From DASPUH01 sp964518505 (GTDB taxonomy: Bacteria; Chloroflexota; Limnocylindria; Limnocylindrales; CSP1-4), in contig CAZFGT010000005.1 of NCBI GenBank assembly GCA_964518505.1, positions 32,767-96,766 of the forward strand: DNA of 64,000 nucleotides, in the 5' to 3' direction. A model generated the notes under the pieces. It had not been told where the DNA came from. It saw nothing but the letters and a program-made list of their open reading frames with translations, and did no database searches. The position numbers were made by a program, and so were the translations under genes. Positions 40,463-48,956 of the stretch are shown here, in pieces (position 1 is the first letter of the stretch; every line of letters begins with the position of its first letter).

Positions 40463-41698
40463 TCAGACGCGCTCGAAGGCCATGGCCACGGAGCCCCCCC
40501 CGCCGAGGCACAGGGTCGCCAGCCCGAAGCGTCCCTCCCGGCGCCGCAGCTCGTGGAGGAGCGTGGTGACGATCCGGGCGCCGCTGGCCCCGATGGGGTG
40601 GCCAAGGGCGATGGCGCCGCCGTTGACGTTGACGCGCGACCAGTCGAAGCCCAGCTCGCGGCCGTCGGCCAGGACCTGGGCGGCGAAGGCCTCGTTGATC
40701 TCGACGAGGTCGAAGGCCTCGAGCGGCATGTCCACCCGGGCCAGCAGCCGACGCACCCCTTGGACCGGCGCGAGGAAGAGCCATCGCGGGGCGACCTCCG
40801 CCTGGGCGTAGCCCACGATCCGGGCGAGCGGCTGGAGGCCAAGACGCTCCACGGCCCGCTCGCTGGCGACCACGGTGGCGGCCGCCCCATCGGTGATCCC
40901 GGGCGCGTTGCCGGCCGTCACGGTCCCCACCCCGTCGGCCGGCCCCTCATCGCCGCTCGGCAGGTCGAAGGCCGGCTTCAGGCGGGCCAGCGCCTCAGCG
41001 GAGGTGTCGCGCCGCGGTCCCTCGTCGCCGCTGAAGAGGACCTCCTCGCGGCCCTGGCGGACCGGCACCGGCACGATCTCGTCGACGAAGCGCCCCGCAT
41101 CGATGGCGGCGATGGCCTTCTGGTGGCTGGCGAGGGCGAAGGCGTCCTGGTCGGCGCGGCTGACCCGGTCGTGGACGGCCACGCGCTCGGCGTGGGTGCC
41201 CATGTGGCAGCCCTCGATGGCGCACCACAGGCCGTCCACGACGGTGCTGTCGACCAGCTCGCCCGGGCCCAGGCGGTACCCGAAGCGGGCCTTGCGCAGG
41301 AGGTAGGGCCCCTGGTCCATGTTCTCCATGCCGCCGGCCACGGCCACCTCGGCATCCCCGGCACGGATCTCCGCCGCGGCCAGCATGATGGCCTTCAGGC
41401 CCGAGCCGCAGACGCGGTTGATGGTCGTGGCGCTGGTCGTGTCGGCGAGCCCGCCGGCGAGGGCCGCCTGGCGCGCTGGGGCCTGGCCGGCGCCGCCCTG
41501 GAGCACCTGCCCCATGAGGACCTCATCGATCCCGTCCCGCGCCACGCCGGCCCGCTCCACGGCCGCGGCGATGGCGATGCCACCGAGCGTCGTGGCCGGG
41601 ACGTCGGCGAGGCTGCCCCCGAAGCGGCCGATCGGCGTGCGCACCGCCGAGACGATGAAGATATCGCCGCTGGGCCCGGACGCCGGGGCGGCGCTCAC
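40463..41698 (-). CDS. Thiolase (acetyl-CoA C-acyltransferase)
   Basis: Condenses or cleaves acyl-CoA/acetyl-CoA. The 411-residue protein has the nucleophilic cysteine in NRVCGSGLKAIMLAAAEI, NEAFA and the catalytic histidine in GHPIGASGARIV, and the second catalytic cysteine in LCLGGGGSVAMAF. Two insertions (~205-255, rich in charged residues) are normal family loops. Its ATG overlaps the stop of the hydroxyacyl-CoA dehydrogenase gene. Together these give consecutive beta-oxidation or acetoacetyl-CoA steps; direction (degradation or synthesis) cannot be told from sequence. Confidence 0.94.
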   Translation of the reverse strand: MSAAPASGPSGDIFIVSAVRTPIGRFGGSLADVPATTLGGIAIAAAVERAGVARDGIDEVLMGQVLQGGAGQAPARQAALAGGLADTTSATTINRVCGSGLKAIMLAAAEIRAGDAEVAVAGGMENMDQGPYLLRKARFGYRLGPGELVDSTVVDGLWCAIEGCHMGTHAERVAVHDRVSRADQDAFALASHQKAIAAIDAGRFVDEIVPVPVRQGREEVLFSGDEGPRRDTSAEALARLKPAFDLPSGDEGPADGVGTVTAGNAPGITDGAAATVVASERAVERLGLQPLARIVGYAQAEVAPRWLFLAPVQGVRRLLARVDMPLEAFDLVEINEAFAAQVLADGRELGFDWSRVNVNGGAIALGHPIGASGARIVTTLLHELRRREGRFGLATLCLGGGGSVAMAFERV

Positions 41699-42597
41699 CG
41701 GCCGGGCTCCCGCGCGGGACGGGGGTAGACGTAGAAGCCACGGCCGGATTTCTGGCCGAGGTGGCCCGCGTCGACGAGCTGGCGCAGCACCGGTGGCGGG
41801 GCGAGGTGGGGCGCTCCGAAGCCCTCGTGGAGCACCTCCATGACGTGGAGGCAGACGTCGAGGCCGATGAAGTCGGCCAGTTCGAGGGGGCCCATGGGGT
41901 GCCGCAGGCCCAGGCGGGCACCGGTGTCGATGTCCTCGGCCGTCCCCACGCCCTCTTCGTAGGCCCGCATGGCCTCGCCGAGCAGGGGCATGAGGATGCG
42001 GTTGACGAGGAAGCCCGGCCGGTCACGGCTGACGATGAGCTCCTTGCCGGTGGCCGCCGCGATGGCCCGGACGTGGCGGGCGGTCGCCTCGCTCGTCTCG
42101 GTGCCCATGACCATCTCGAGGAGCGGCATGACCGGCACCGGGCTGAAGAAGTGCGTCCCCACCACCTGCGGGCGGCGGCGCGGGGACACAGCAGCCGCCA
42201 GCCGGGTGATGGAGATCGAGCTGGTGTTGCTGCCGATGATCGCCCGCGCGGGCAGGCGCGCGTCCAGTTCCACCAGCAGTGACCGCTTGAGGGCCTCGTC
42301 CTCGAACACGGCCTCGATCGCCAGCGAGGCGCCTTCCGCCGCTTCGGCCAGGGAGGCGGTCGCCTCCACCCGGGCAAGCTGGGCGGCCGACTCAGCGGCG
42401 GCCAGGCGACCCTTGGCCACGGCGCGCTCGAGGTTGCCGGCGATGCGGGTGCGGCCCGCCTCGGCACGGACCAGGTCGGGCTCGTAGAGCGACACGCGGT
42501 GGCCGGCCGCGGCGAGGACCTGGGCGATGCCGTGGCCCATCAGGCCGGCGCCGCACACGACGACGGACCCGGGTGCACGGGTGGACGGTGCGGCCAT
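41695..42597 (-). CDS. 3-hydroxyacyl-CoA (3-hydroxybutyryl-CoA) dehydrogenase
   Basis: NAD(P)-dependent oxidation of 3-hydroxyacyl-CoA to 3-ketoacyl-CoA. The 300-residue protein has the Rossmann motif VVVCGAGLMGHGIAQVLAAA, the family signature around the catalytic His (VGTHFFSPVPVMPLLEMV) and Glu, then RDRPGFLVNRILMPLLGEAM and MGPLELADFIGLD in the C-terminal helical domain. It overlaps the thiolase start by four bases and lies five bases after meaB, in the middle of the five-gene operon. Confidence 0.94.
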   Translation of the reverse strand: MAAPSTRAPGSVVVCGAGLMGHGIAQVLAAAGHRVSLYEPDLVRAEAGRTRIAGNLERAVAKGRLAAAESAAQLARVEATASLAEAAEGASLAIEAVFEDEALKRSLLVELDARLPARAIIGSNTSSISITRLAAAVSPRRRPQVVGTHFFSPVPVMPLLEMVMGTETSEATARHVRAIAAATGKELIVSRDRPGFLVNRILMPLLGEAMRAYEEGVGTAEDIDTGARLGLRHPMGPLELADFIGLDVCLHVMEVLHEGFGAPHLAPPPVLRQLVDAGHLGQKSGRGFYVYPRPAREPGR

Positions 42598-42602
42598 GGC
42601 GC

Positions 42603-43592
42603 TCAGCGTACCGCCAGCGCAGCCAGCAGACGGTCGGCCGCCGCATAGGGGTCCAGGCGGTGGGCGGCGATATCGCGCACCGCCGCGTCCAGGATCGGCA
42701 CCAGGGTGGGCTCGCGGAGGCGGTCGCGCAGGCGTTCGGCCAGCACGCCGTCCAGCTGCACCCGGGCCCTGGCCAGGCGCGAGGTGTCGGGGGCAGCCGG
42801 CCCGCGGCGTCGGTCAAGCACGGCCAGCAACTCCGGCACGCCAGCCCCTGTGGCGGCGGTCGTCAGCAGCACTTCAGGCCGCTTGGGCCGTGGGCGCCCG
42901 GCGGCCAGGGCGGCCCGGTCCTGCTGGGCCCCGACGGTGAGCATCGCCCGCAGCTGGGCCGCGGCGCGGTGGGCGCCCGGCCGGTCGGCCTTGTTGACCA
43001 CGACCACGTCGGCGACCTCGAGCAGGCCGGCCTTGATGGCCTGCACCTCGTCGCCCATCTCCGGCGCCTGGACCACGACCGTCGTGTCGGCGATGGCGGC
43101 CACCTCCACCTCGCTCTGGCCCGTGCCCACCGTCTCGATGAGGATGAGGTCGAACCCCGCGGCGTCCATGACCGCCGCCGCGCCCACGGTCGTCGGCGCC
43201 AGGCCGCCGGCATGCCCGCGCGCCGCCATGGAGCGGATGAAGACGTCGCGGTCACCGGCGTGCTGCTGCATGCGCACGCGGTCGCCCAGGATCGCCCCGC
43301 CGGTGATCGGCGACGACGGGTCGATGGCGATGATGGCCACCGGTCGCCGGGCCGCCCGGGCCTCCGCGGTGAGGGCCGCCACGAGCGTGCTCTTGCCGGC
43401 GCCCGGCGCTCCCGTGACACCCACCAGGTGGGCCGCGCCGGCCAGCGGGTAGAGGGCCCGCAGGCCATGCTCACCGGCGGGGGTGCGGTTCTCCACCTCG
43501 GTCAGCAGGCGCGCCAGGGCGCGGCGATCGCCCGCGCGAGCGCGCTGGGCCAGCTCCGCGCCCGCGGCCGCCCCGGTCGGGCGGTCGGTCAC
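42603..43592 (-). CDS. meaB: MeaB-type GTPase, chaperone of B12-dependent acyl-CoA mutase
   Basis: G3E GTPase that loads and protects cobalamin on methylmalonyl-CoA-type mutases. The 329-residue protein has Walker A GVTGAPGAGKSTLVAALTAE, the switch segment IAIDPSSPITGGAILGDRVR with RMQQHAGDRDVFIRSMAARG, LILIETVGTGQSEVEVA and the guanine-specificity motif VVNKADRPG. Its start overlaps the stop of the mutase B12-binding subunit by four bases, which strongly supports a joint role. Confidence 0.95.
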   Translation of the reverse strand: MTDRPTGAAAGAELAQRARAGDRRALARLLTEVENRTPAGEHGLRALYPLAGAAHLVGVTGAPGAGKSTLVAALTAEARAARRPVAIIAIDPSSPITGGAILGDRVRMQQHAGDRDVFIRSMAARGHAGGLAPTTVGAAAVMDAAGFDLILIETVGTGQSEVEVAAIADTTVVVQAPEMGDEVQAIKAGLLEVADVVVVNKADRPGAHRAAAQLRAMLTVGAQQDRAALAAGRPRPKRPEVLLTTAATGAGVPELLAVLDRRRGPAAPDTSRLARARVQLDGVLAERLRDRLREPTLVPILDAAVRDIAAHRLDPYAAADRLLAALAVR

Positions 43593-43999
43593 GCGGCGTC
43601 GCGCCGGTGGACGTTGGCCCGCAGGAACTGCGCCACCTCACCGATCGTCGTACCGGGCCCGAAGACCTCCGCCACGCCGGCCGCCTTGAGGGCCGGGACG
43701 TCGTCGTCGGGGATGATCCCGCCGGCCGTCACGAGGACGTCATCGAGGCCCTCCGCCTTGAGGCCGGAGGTGATGCGTGGCAGAAGTGTCATATGGGCGC
43801 CGGACAGGATCGAGAGGCCGACCACGTCCACGTCCTCCTGCAGGGCCGCCGCGACGATCATCTCGGGCGTCTGGCGCAGGCCCGTGTAGATGACCTCGAA
43901 GCCCTCGTCGCGCAGGCCGCGCGCGAGCACCTTGGCGCCCCGGTCGTGGCCGTCCAGGCCGGGCTTGGCGATAAGGACCTTCAGGGGCCGGTCAGCCAT
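43589..43999 (-). CDS. B12-binding (small) subunit of acyl-CoA mutase
   Basis: The separate cobalamin-binding subunit of a two-gene methylmalonyl-CoA-type mutase, 136 residues. It has the base-off/His-on motif GLDGHDRGAKVLARGL with the axial His, SILSGAHMTLLP for the dimethylbenzimidazole tail and the closing VTAGGIIPDDDVPALKAAGV. The catalytic subunit is encoded 9 kb away at 53061-54761. TATGAT six bases before the ATG at 43999, and no Shine-Dalgarno, suggests leaderless transcription of the operon mutase subunit-meaB-dehydrogenase-thiolase-DegV. Confidence 0.94.
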   Translation of the reverse strand: MADRPLKVLIAKPGLDGHDRGAKVLARGLRDEGFEVIYTGLRQTPEMIVAAALQEDVDVVGLSILSGAHMTLLPRITSGLKAEGLDDVLVTAGGIIPDDDVPALKAAGVAEVFGPGTTIGEVAQFLRANVHRRDAA

Positions 44000-44005
44000 A
44001 GCCGC

Positions 44006-44011
44006 ATCATA
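44006..44011 (-). promoter_or_regulatory. -10 box (TATGAT) for leaderless acyl-CoA operon
   Basis: TATGAT on the minus strand ends six bases before the ATG at 43999. It would drive the five-gene operon running to 39609. Confidence 0.5.
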
Positions 44012-44050
44012 GCCGCCGGTGTCGGCAGCTCGGCGTCGCCTACCGCCCGC

Positions 44051-45310
44051 TCATCGCTCCACGAGCCCGATCTGGATCGTGGCCTGGCCGACGGCCAGCG
44101 TGAAGGCGAGGGACGGACACGAGTTCGACGCTGGTCCATGCTCGCCGATGATCCACGTCATGACGCCTTCGAAGTCGCCCGTCTGGCGGACCTCGGCGGG
44201 CCCGGCGCCGAGGCTGACCAGGTCGCGCTCCGCGGTCGGCAGGCTGGACCCCTCGACGCCGGTCAGCACCACCCGCCAGTAGCTGTCCCCGGCGACCGTC
44301 ACCGGGAGTCCGCTGGGGTCAAGGGTGAAGGGCGGCGTCGCGGGCTCGACGCGGATGGACACCCCGTTGAGGGACGCCACACGGATGTCCACGCTCTGGT
44401 CGCGAAGGTGCACGTCCTGGACGGCTTGCAGGTGATCGATGGACGGCTCGGCCGGCCCGCTCCATACGCTGGCCTGACAGGTGGGGCCGCTGACCGGGGT
44501 GAAGGCCAGGGCGGACGTGAAGTCCACCGTGAAGGCCTGGCCGGACCCCGCCTTGGCCCAGGCCACATCGACGCACGCGGGGTCGCTCAGGCCGACGATC
44601 CACCGCGACGCCTGTGAGACGCCCGTTCCGTCGTCGACCGCGACCAGCTCGCGGACCAGCGCGCCCGGACCGGTCTGGTCGAGCTCAGAGGTGGCCAGCT
44701 TGTCGGTCGCCGCGTGATCGAGGGTGATGCTGTAGAAGGCGCGACCGACGATGGTGACCGGCTTGCCGGACGCGTCGGTGAACGGTGCCGACGCCGGCTC
44801 GACCGTGATCCCGCTGTACGCCAGGCCGGCCTGGAAGGTGACCCGGTCGTAGCCCGGGAAACTGGTCACGGCGACGTCACGGAGCGGGTTGGACGGGTCG
44901 GTCGTCAGGCCGGCGTCGGAGAAGCGCGTGGCGCATGTCTGGGACTCGGCGGGCGAGGGCGGCGGGAGGACGCCCGTCGGCGAAGGTGTCGGCGTGGTCG
45001 GCGACGCCGACGGGGTGGCGAGCGTCGGTGAGGGTGTCGCGCTGGTCGGCGAGGGCGTCAGGACGGCCGTCGGCCCAAGCGGGAGTCGGCCACCGGCCAC
45101 GGCCAGCATCGTCCCCACGAGGGCCACCAGGACGGCCGCGACAAGGAGCCAGAGGGCGCTGCGGCGCGGACCCGCCACGAGCACGGGACGACCGGTCGGG
45201 CGCTGGGCAGCGGGCGCATCGCTCCACGTCGGGTGCGGCGGGGTCTCGCCGTCCAACAGGTCGTGCAGGCCGGTGGCGAGGCGGCGTTCGAACGAGTCGT
45301 CAGCGGCCAT
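44051..45310 (-). CDS. Putative anti-sigma factor with AMIN-like extracellular repeats
   Basis: A 419-residue single-pass membrane protein. Residues 1-50 are cytoplasmic, one helix (LWLLVAAVLVALVGTMLAVA) follows, then a Pro/Thr/Ser linker and an extracellular part with two similar beta-rich units: GYDRVTFQAGLAYSGITVEP with ITLDHA, and VDIRVASLNGVSIRVEPATP with VVLTGVEG, resembling AMIN-like domains. Its start overlaps the ECF sigma gene by 11 bases, so it is likely the cognate anti-sigma, although no zinc-binding anti-sigma motif is seen. The sensed signal would be at the cell surface. Confidence 0.65.
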   Translation of the reverse strand: MAADDSFERRLATGLHDLLDGETPPHPTWSDAPAAQRPTGRPVLVAGPRRSALWLLVAAVLVALVGTMLAVAGGRLPLGPTAVLTPSPTSATPSPTLATPSASPTTPTPSPTGVLPPPSPAESQTCATRFSDAGLTTDPSNPLRDVAVTSFPGYDRVTFQAGLAYSGITVEPASAPFTDASGKPVTIVGRAFYSITLDHAATDKLATSELDQTGPGALVRELVAVDDGTGVSQASRWIVGLSDPACVDVAWAKAGSGQAFTVDFTSALAFTPVSGPTCQASVWSGPAEPSIDHLQAVQDVHLRDQSVDIRVASLNGVSIRVEPATPPFTLDPSGLPVTVAGDSYWRVVLTGVEGSSLPTAERDLVSLGAGPAEVRQTGDFEGVMTWIIGEHGPASNSCPSLAFTLAVGQATIQIGLVER

Positions 45311-45839
45311 GGTCGGCCTCCGGGGAGCGATGGGTCGTGGGGGTCGGGACGGGTGTGTCGAGGTCGAGCCGCAGGCGATCGAGGGCCCGGCTCAGGATGG
45401 CCCCGACGTTGCCGGGGCTGGTCTCCAGGATGGTCGCGATCGTGGCGTAGTCGAAGTCGTGGTAGTAGCGCAGCACGATCGCTGCCCGCTGGCGAGGCTC
45501 CAGGCGCGCCAGGGCCTCTCGCACCGCGACCCGATCGGCGCCGTCGTCCGCCGCCGTGGGACGGTCGTCACGGATGGGGTCGAGCGGCTGGGCCCAGCGG
45601 ATGCGCGTGCGACGGAGGCCGCTGAGCGCGGCGTTCACCGCGATGCGGTGCAGCCAGGCCTCCACGGGCACGTCACCGCGGAAGCGGCGCCGCTCGCGGA
45701 AGGCCGATTCGTAGGCGTCCTGGGCCACGTCCGCGGCCAGGCCGGCCTCCCCGCAGATGCCGAGCGTGGTGCGGTAGACGGCCGGATACGTCCGTTCGTA
45801 GAGAGCCGCGAAATCGTCGAGCTGGGCGAGGAAGGTCAC
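45300..45839 (-). CDS. ECF-type RNA polymerase sigma factor
   Basis: A 179-residue extracytoplasmic-function sigma factor. Region 2 (~12-80) reads YERTYPAVYRTTLGICG then DVAQDAYESAFRERRRFRGD and VEAWLHRIAVNAALSGLRR; region 4 (~110-165) reads ALARLEPRQRAAIVLRYYHD and DYATIATILETSPGNVGAIL. AGGGAG precedes the ATG at 45839. The overlapping downstream gene encodes a membrane protein that probably holds it inactive. Targets unknown. Confidence 0.92.
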   Translation of the reverse strand: MTFLAQLDDFAALYERTYPAVYRTTLGICGEAGLAADVAQDAYESAFRERRRFRGDVPVEAWLHRIAVNAALSGLRRTRIRWAQPLDPIRDDRPTAADDGADRVAVREALARLEPRQRAAIVLRYYHDFDYATIATILETSPGNVGAILSRALDRLRLDLDTPVPTPTTHRSPEADHGR

Positions 45840-45942
45840 TCGTGCTCCCTGGTCGCCGCCGCGCCTGCCGCACTGCTGCTACCGATATGACGCGTGGGAG
45901 CCCCTGATCCTTACACGCTCGGCGGGCCGCCTCGCGACGGGG

Positions 45943-46653
45943 TCAGCCGCGGCGGAACGCCTGCCCTCCGCGCGCCAGGGCGACGACCACGAACCAGTAC
46001 GCCACGGCGAAGACGACGAACACCACCACCCCGGTGCGAGTCGTGCCGTTCGATGAGCTTAGTGCGCCGAGGGCCACGAGGGTCGTCAGCAGCCCGGCGA
46101 TGAACGAGAGCAGGATGCCCAGCAGGCGGCCCCACTGCCGCTTCAGGAGGACGCCGATGCCCGCGATCAACTCGCCCAGCCCATAGACAGCCACGATGAC
46201 GCCGAGGACGACGAAGATGCCCTCGAAGACGCGCACCGCGTCGACCGAATAGTCCACCGGGTCGGCGTTCTGGATGGCCGTCTCGAAGGCGGCCCGGGCG
46301 ACAAGGCCCACGGCCATCAGGCCCACGCCCGCCAGCCCGACCAGGACGCCGATGACCAGCAGGAGGACGCCCGCCAGGCTCACCATCAGCGAGCCCTGCG
46401 GCTGGGCAGACGGGGCCATCGCGACCGGCGGCATCGCCCAGGTGGGCGCGGCGGCGCCCGGCTGGCTCCAGCCCGCGGGCGGCGCCGGGGGCGGAGTCGG
46501 CTGACCCCAGCCGGCCGGGGGTGCGGTCGGCGGCCCGCCCCAGGCCGTTCCCGTCGGGGCCGCCACGGGGGGCGTTTCGGGCTGCGGAGCCGCCGGTGCG
46601 GCGGGCGCTTCGCTCGTGGGTTCCGATGGGGTGGGTTGCTGGGGATCGGTCAT
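45943..46653 (-). CDS. Membrane protein with Pro/Ala/Gly-rich N-terminus
   Basis: A 236-residue protein. The first ~90 residues are a disordered Pro-rich cytoplasmic segment with repeats of the type PPAGWGQPTPPPAPPAGWSQ, and the rest has four membrane helices (SLAGVLLLVIGVLVGLAGVG, FEGIFVVLGVIVAVYGLGEL, WGRLLGILLSFIAGLLTTLV, GVVVFVVFAVAYWFVVVALA). GGAGGTGA lies just before the ATG at 46653 and a TAGAGT -10-like box 18 bases upstream of that. Similar short domains occur in proteins of unknown function in Actinobacteria and Chloroflexota; no role assigned. Confidence 0.65.
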   Translation of the reverse strand: MTDPQQPTPSEPTSEAPAAPAAPQPETPPVAAPTGTAWGGPPTAPPAGWGQPTPPPAPPAGWSQPGAAAPTWAMPPVAMAPSAQPQGSLMVSLAGVLLLVIGVLVGLAGVGLMAVGLVARAAFETAIQNADPVDYSVDAVRVFEGIFVVLGVIVAVYGLGELIAGIGVLLKRQWGRLLGILLSFIAGLLTTLVALGALSSSNGTTRTGVVVFVVFAVAYWFVVVALARGGQAFRRG

Positions 46654-46691
46654 GCGCTCACCTCCGCCGCGACTCTAGCGTCCGCGACGCC

Positions 46692-47777
46692 TCAGCGGAC
46701 GGCGAAGATGCGCTCCAGCTCGTACGGCGGCGTCACCTCCAGCTGGTCGTACCGGCAGTCGCGGGGCAGACGATCAAGGCGCCAGCGACGGAAGGTCGCC
46801 CCGTGGCGGAAGCGGTCGCCCTGCAGGTGCTCGTAACCCACCTCGCAGACGCGCTCGACCCGCAGCGCCTCCCACGACAGGTCCTTGTCACGGTTCCAGC
46901 GGCTGACGTTGCCGGGCATGCGCTGGCCGGCCGCCGCGGCATCCTCCGCCCATGAGGCCCACTCGGCCCACGGGTGGCCGTCGAGCGCGTGCTCCCGCAG
47001 TGGCGCCAGCTCCCGCACGAGCGCCGCCCGCTCGGCCATCGTGAAGCTGGAGGTCACGCCCACGTGGTGGAGCGCCCCGGCGTCGTCGTACAGGCCCAGC
47101 AGGAGCGACCCGATGAGCGTGCCCGGGCCGTTCTTGTGCCAGCGGAAGCCGGCCACCGCACAGTCGGCCTCGCGGGCGTGCTTGATCTTGGCCATCGCCC
47201 GCTTGCCCGGCTGGTAGGGCGCACCGAGGGGCTTGGCCATGACGCCATCCAGCCCGGCCCCCTCGAAACGATGGAACCAGTCCGCCGCGACGGCCGGGTC
47301 GCGAGAGGCGGGCGTGAGGTGGAGCGGCGGGCGCACGCCGCCCAGGACCGCCTCCAGGCGCGCCCGGCGCTCACCCTGGGGAACGTCGCGCAGGTCCTCG
47401 TCGTCCAGGGCCAGCAGATCCCATGCCACGAACGACGACGGGGTGCGCTCGGCCAGGAGCTTGACGCGCGAGGCCGCCGGATGGAGCCGCAGTTGAAGCG
47501 CCTCGAAATCGAGCCCGTGCGGCCCGGCGATGACGACCTCGCCGTCCACCACGCAGCGTTGCGGCAGGCCGGCCCGCAGCGCGAGGGCCAGTTCGGGGAA
47601 GTAGCGGTCGAGCGGCCGCAGGTCGCGGCTCTGCATCAGCAGTTCGTCCCCGTCGCGGAAGATGAGCGCGCGGAAGCCGTCCCACTTGGGCTCATAGAGC
47701 CAACCCGGTCCGGTCGGGATGGCCGGCAGCGGCTTGGACAGCATGGGCTCGAGGGGTGGCTGGACGGGCAGGCGCAT
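46692..47777 (-). CDS. ATP-dependent DNA ligase (LigC-like)
   Basis: Seals nicks in DNA using ATP. The 361-residue protein has the adenylation motif I EPKWDGFRAL with the nucleophilic Lys31, motif III-like VVDGEVVIAGPHGLDFEALQ, motif IV DGVMAKPLGAPY and motif V AMAKIKHAREADCAV, then an OB-fold domain (~230-361) ending in TPPYELERIFAVR. It lacks the polymerase and nuclease domains of LigD, and no Ku gene is near, so it is a stand-alone repair ligase of the LigC type. GAGGAG precedes the ATG at 47777. Confidence 0.92.
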   Translation of the reverse strand: MRLPVQPPLEPMLSKPLPAIPTGPGWLYEPKWDGFRALIFRDGDELLMQSRDLRPLDRYFPELALALRAGLPQRCVVDGEVVIAGPHGLDFEALQLRLHPAASRVKLLAERTPSSFVAWDLLALDDEDLRDVPQGERRARLEAVLGGVRPPLHLTPASRDPAVAADWFHRFEGAGLDGVMAKPLGAPYQPGKRAMAKIKHAREADCAVAGFRWHKNGPGTLIGSLLLGLYDDAGALHHVGVTSSFTMAERAALVRELAPLREHALDGHPWAEWASWAEDAAAAGQRMPGNVSRWNRDKDLSWEALRVERVCEVGYEHLQGDRFRHGATFRRWRLDRLPRDCRYDQLEVTPPYELERIFAVR

Positions 47778-47844
47778 CGGTCGCTCCTCGTTGTGCGCGG
47801 CCAGCGTAAGCCCTCCCGTCGACCCGGCGCCGCCCGGGCGATGC

Positions 47845-47850
47845 TAGGCT
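47845..47850 (+). promoter_or_regulatory. -10 box (TAGGCT) for leaderless J-domain gene
   Basis: TAGGCT ends six bases before the ATG at 47857. The GGGGG between them is too close to the start for a normal ribosome-binding site. Confidence 0.45.
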
Positions 47851-47856
47851 CGGGGG

Positions 47857-48618
47857 ATGCCCTTGCCCGAGTCGTTCCGCGGCGACCCCTACGCCGTGCT
47901 CGATGTGCCGCCCACGTCGACCGACGCGGCCATCAAGCGCCGCTGGCGGGAGCTGGCCCAGGAGCATCACCCCGACCGGGCGCGGGGCGACGAGGCGGCG
48001 ACGGCGACGCTCACCAAGCGCATGGCGCGGATCAACGCGGCCTACGAGCTCCTGCGCGACAAGGGACGCCGCGAACGCTACGACGTGATCCACGGCACCC
48101 GTGGTCCGCGCGGGACCTGGGCGCCACCAGAGGGCAGCGGCCGCGAGACCCCCGTCGGTCCGCCGCCGCCGCGTCCGGGGCGGCCGGTCACCGCCCGCTT
48201 CGATACCAGCGAGCACCTCCGGCCACGCAACGCCACCACCAGCCACGGCCCCTCGCCACTCAACGGGCACCGGCCGCGCAGCGCCCGGGAGCGGGCCGAA
48301 GCGCCCGAGCCGCTGCGCGCCAGCGATCCCAACGGGCCGGTGCACCGGCGGCGCCAGGGCGTCCGCTTGCGCCGCCCCACGCTTGCCGAGGCCCGGGAGC
48401 TGCCCCTGGAGTTCGGCAAGTTCCGCGGCCACACGCTGGGCCAGGTGGCCGACTTCGAGCCGACCTACATCGACTGGATCGCCGGCACGATCACCCGCGA
48501 CCGCGAGCTCGTCATGGGTGCACGCGTGCTGCAGGAGGACCTCGACGAGCGGGGCGTCGTGCGGCGGGTGCGCCCCATCACACCGCCCTTCGGCCACACG
48601 GGCACCGACCGGACATAG
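47857..48618 (+). CDS. J-domain protein with ExoX-type C-terminal domain
   Basis: A 253-residue protein with an N-terminal J domain (~9-80, PYAVLDVPPTSTDAAIKRRW, HPD at 38-40) that would stimulate a DnaK ATPase, a disordered Pro/Arg linker and a C-terminal unit (~180-240) LPLEFGKFRGHTLGQVADFE with YIDWIAGTI. That C-terminal unit resembles the small domain found at the end of exodeoxyribonuclease X and some phage proteins. It lacks the Gly/Phe, zinc and C-terminal domains of true DnaJ, so it is a specialised co-chaperone. Followed by a strong terminator. Confidence 0.8.
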   Translation: MPLPESFRGDPYAVLDVPPTSTDAAIKRRWRELAQEHHPDRARGDEAATATLTKRMARINAAYELLRDKGRRERYDVIHGTRGPRGTWAPPEGSGRETPVGPPPPRPGRPVTARFDTSEHLRPRNATTSHGPSPLNGHRPRSARERAEAPEPLRASDPNGPVHRRRQGVRLRRPTLAEARELPLEFGKFRGHTLGQVADFEPTYIDWIAGTITRDRELVMGARVLQEDLDERGVVRRVRPITPPFGHTGTDRT

Positions 48619-48620
48619 GA

Positions 48621-48651
48621 CGAGACCCCGGTCAGGGTGACCGGGGTCTCG
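48621..48651 (+). terminator. Terminator after the J-domain gene
   Basis: A perfect 14-bp inverted repeat (48621-48634 against 48638-48651; arm CGAGACCCCGGTCA) with a three-base GGG loop begins two bases after the stop codon. No U-tract follows. Confidence 0.75.
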
Positions 48652-48956
48652 TGATCGATCGCGGTTCGATGATTGCCGCCGTCTCGCTCGTTCGGCCGGC
48701 CCGGATGGCCGGTTGAGCCTGTTACTCGACCCGTTGCCTGGGTCCGGCGTCCTCCATGCACCTCGTCGCCGAGGTCCCTGAAACGCGGAGGTCGCATCCG
48801 TTCCCTGGCCCGGTCGTCGACGCCTCGGGTGCGCATCCGGCACTTGAGCGCGACGGCATGGGCCCACGGTAGGGCTCCACCACGGGCGCGGCAATGAGGT
48901 GTGGGTACCCGGCCCCGCCGTACCAAGGTCGATGGCGTGAACGCACCAACATGGGG
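48652..48956. other. Gene-free stretch with two tight hairpins
   Basis: No gene seen between the J-domain terminator and the GGDEF-EAL stop. On the minus strand, downstream of the GGDEF-EAL gene, ACCTCG-GCGA-CGAGGT (48775-48760) forms a six-pair stem with a GNRA-type loop and GACCC-AGGCAAC-GGGTC (48744-48728) a second stem 15 bases on. Could be 3'-UTR structure; the required core of known c-di-GMP riboswitches is not present. Confidence 0.4.

Noticed and set aside
48720..48800. c-di-GMP riboswitch downstream of the GGDEF-EAL gene
   Set aside because: The conserved core of the GEMM families is absent and the element follows rather than precedes the gene.
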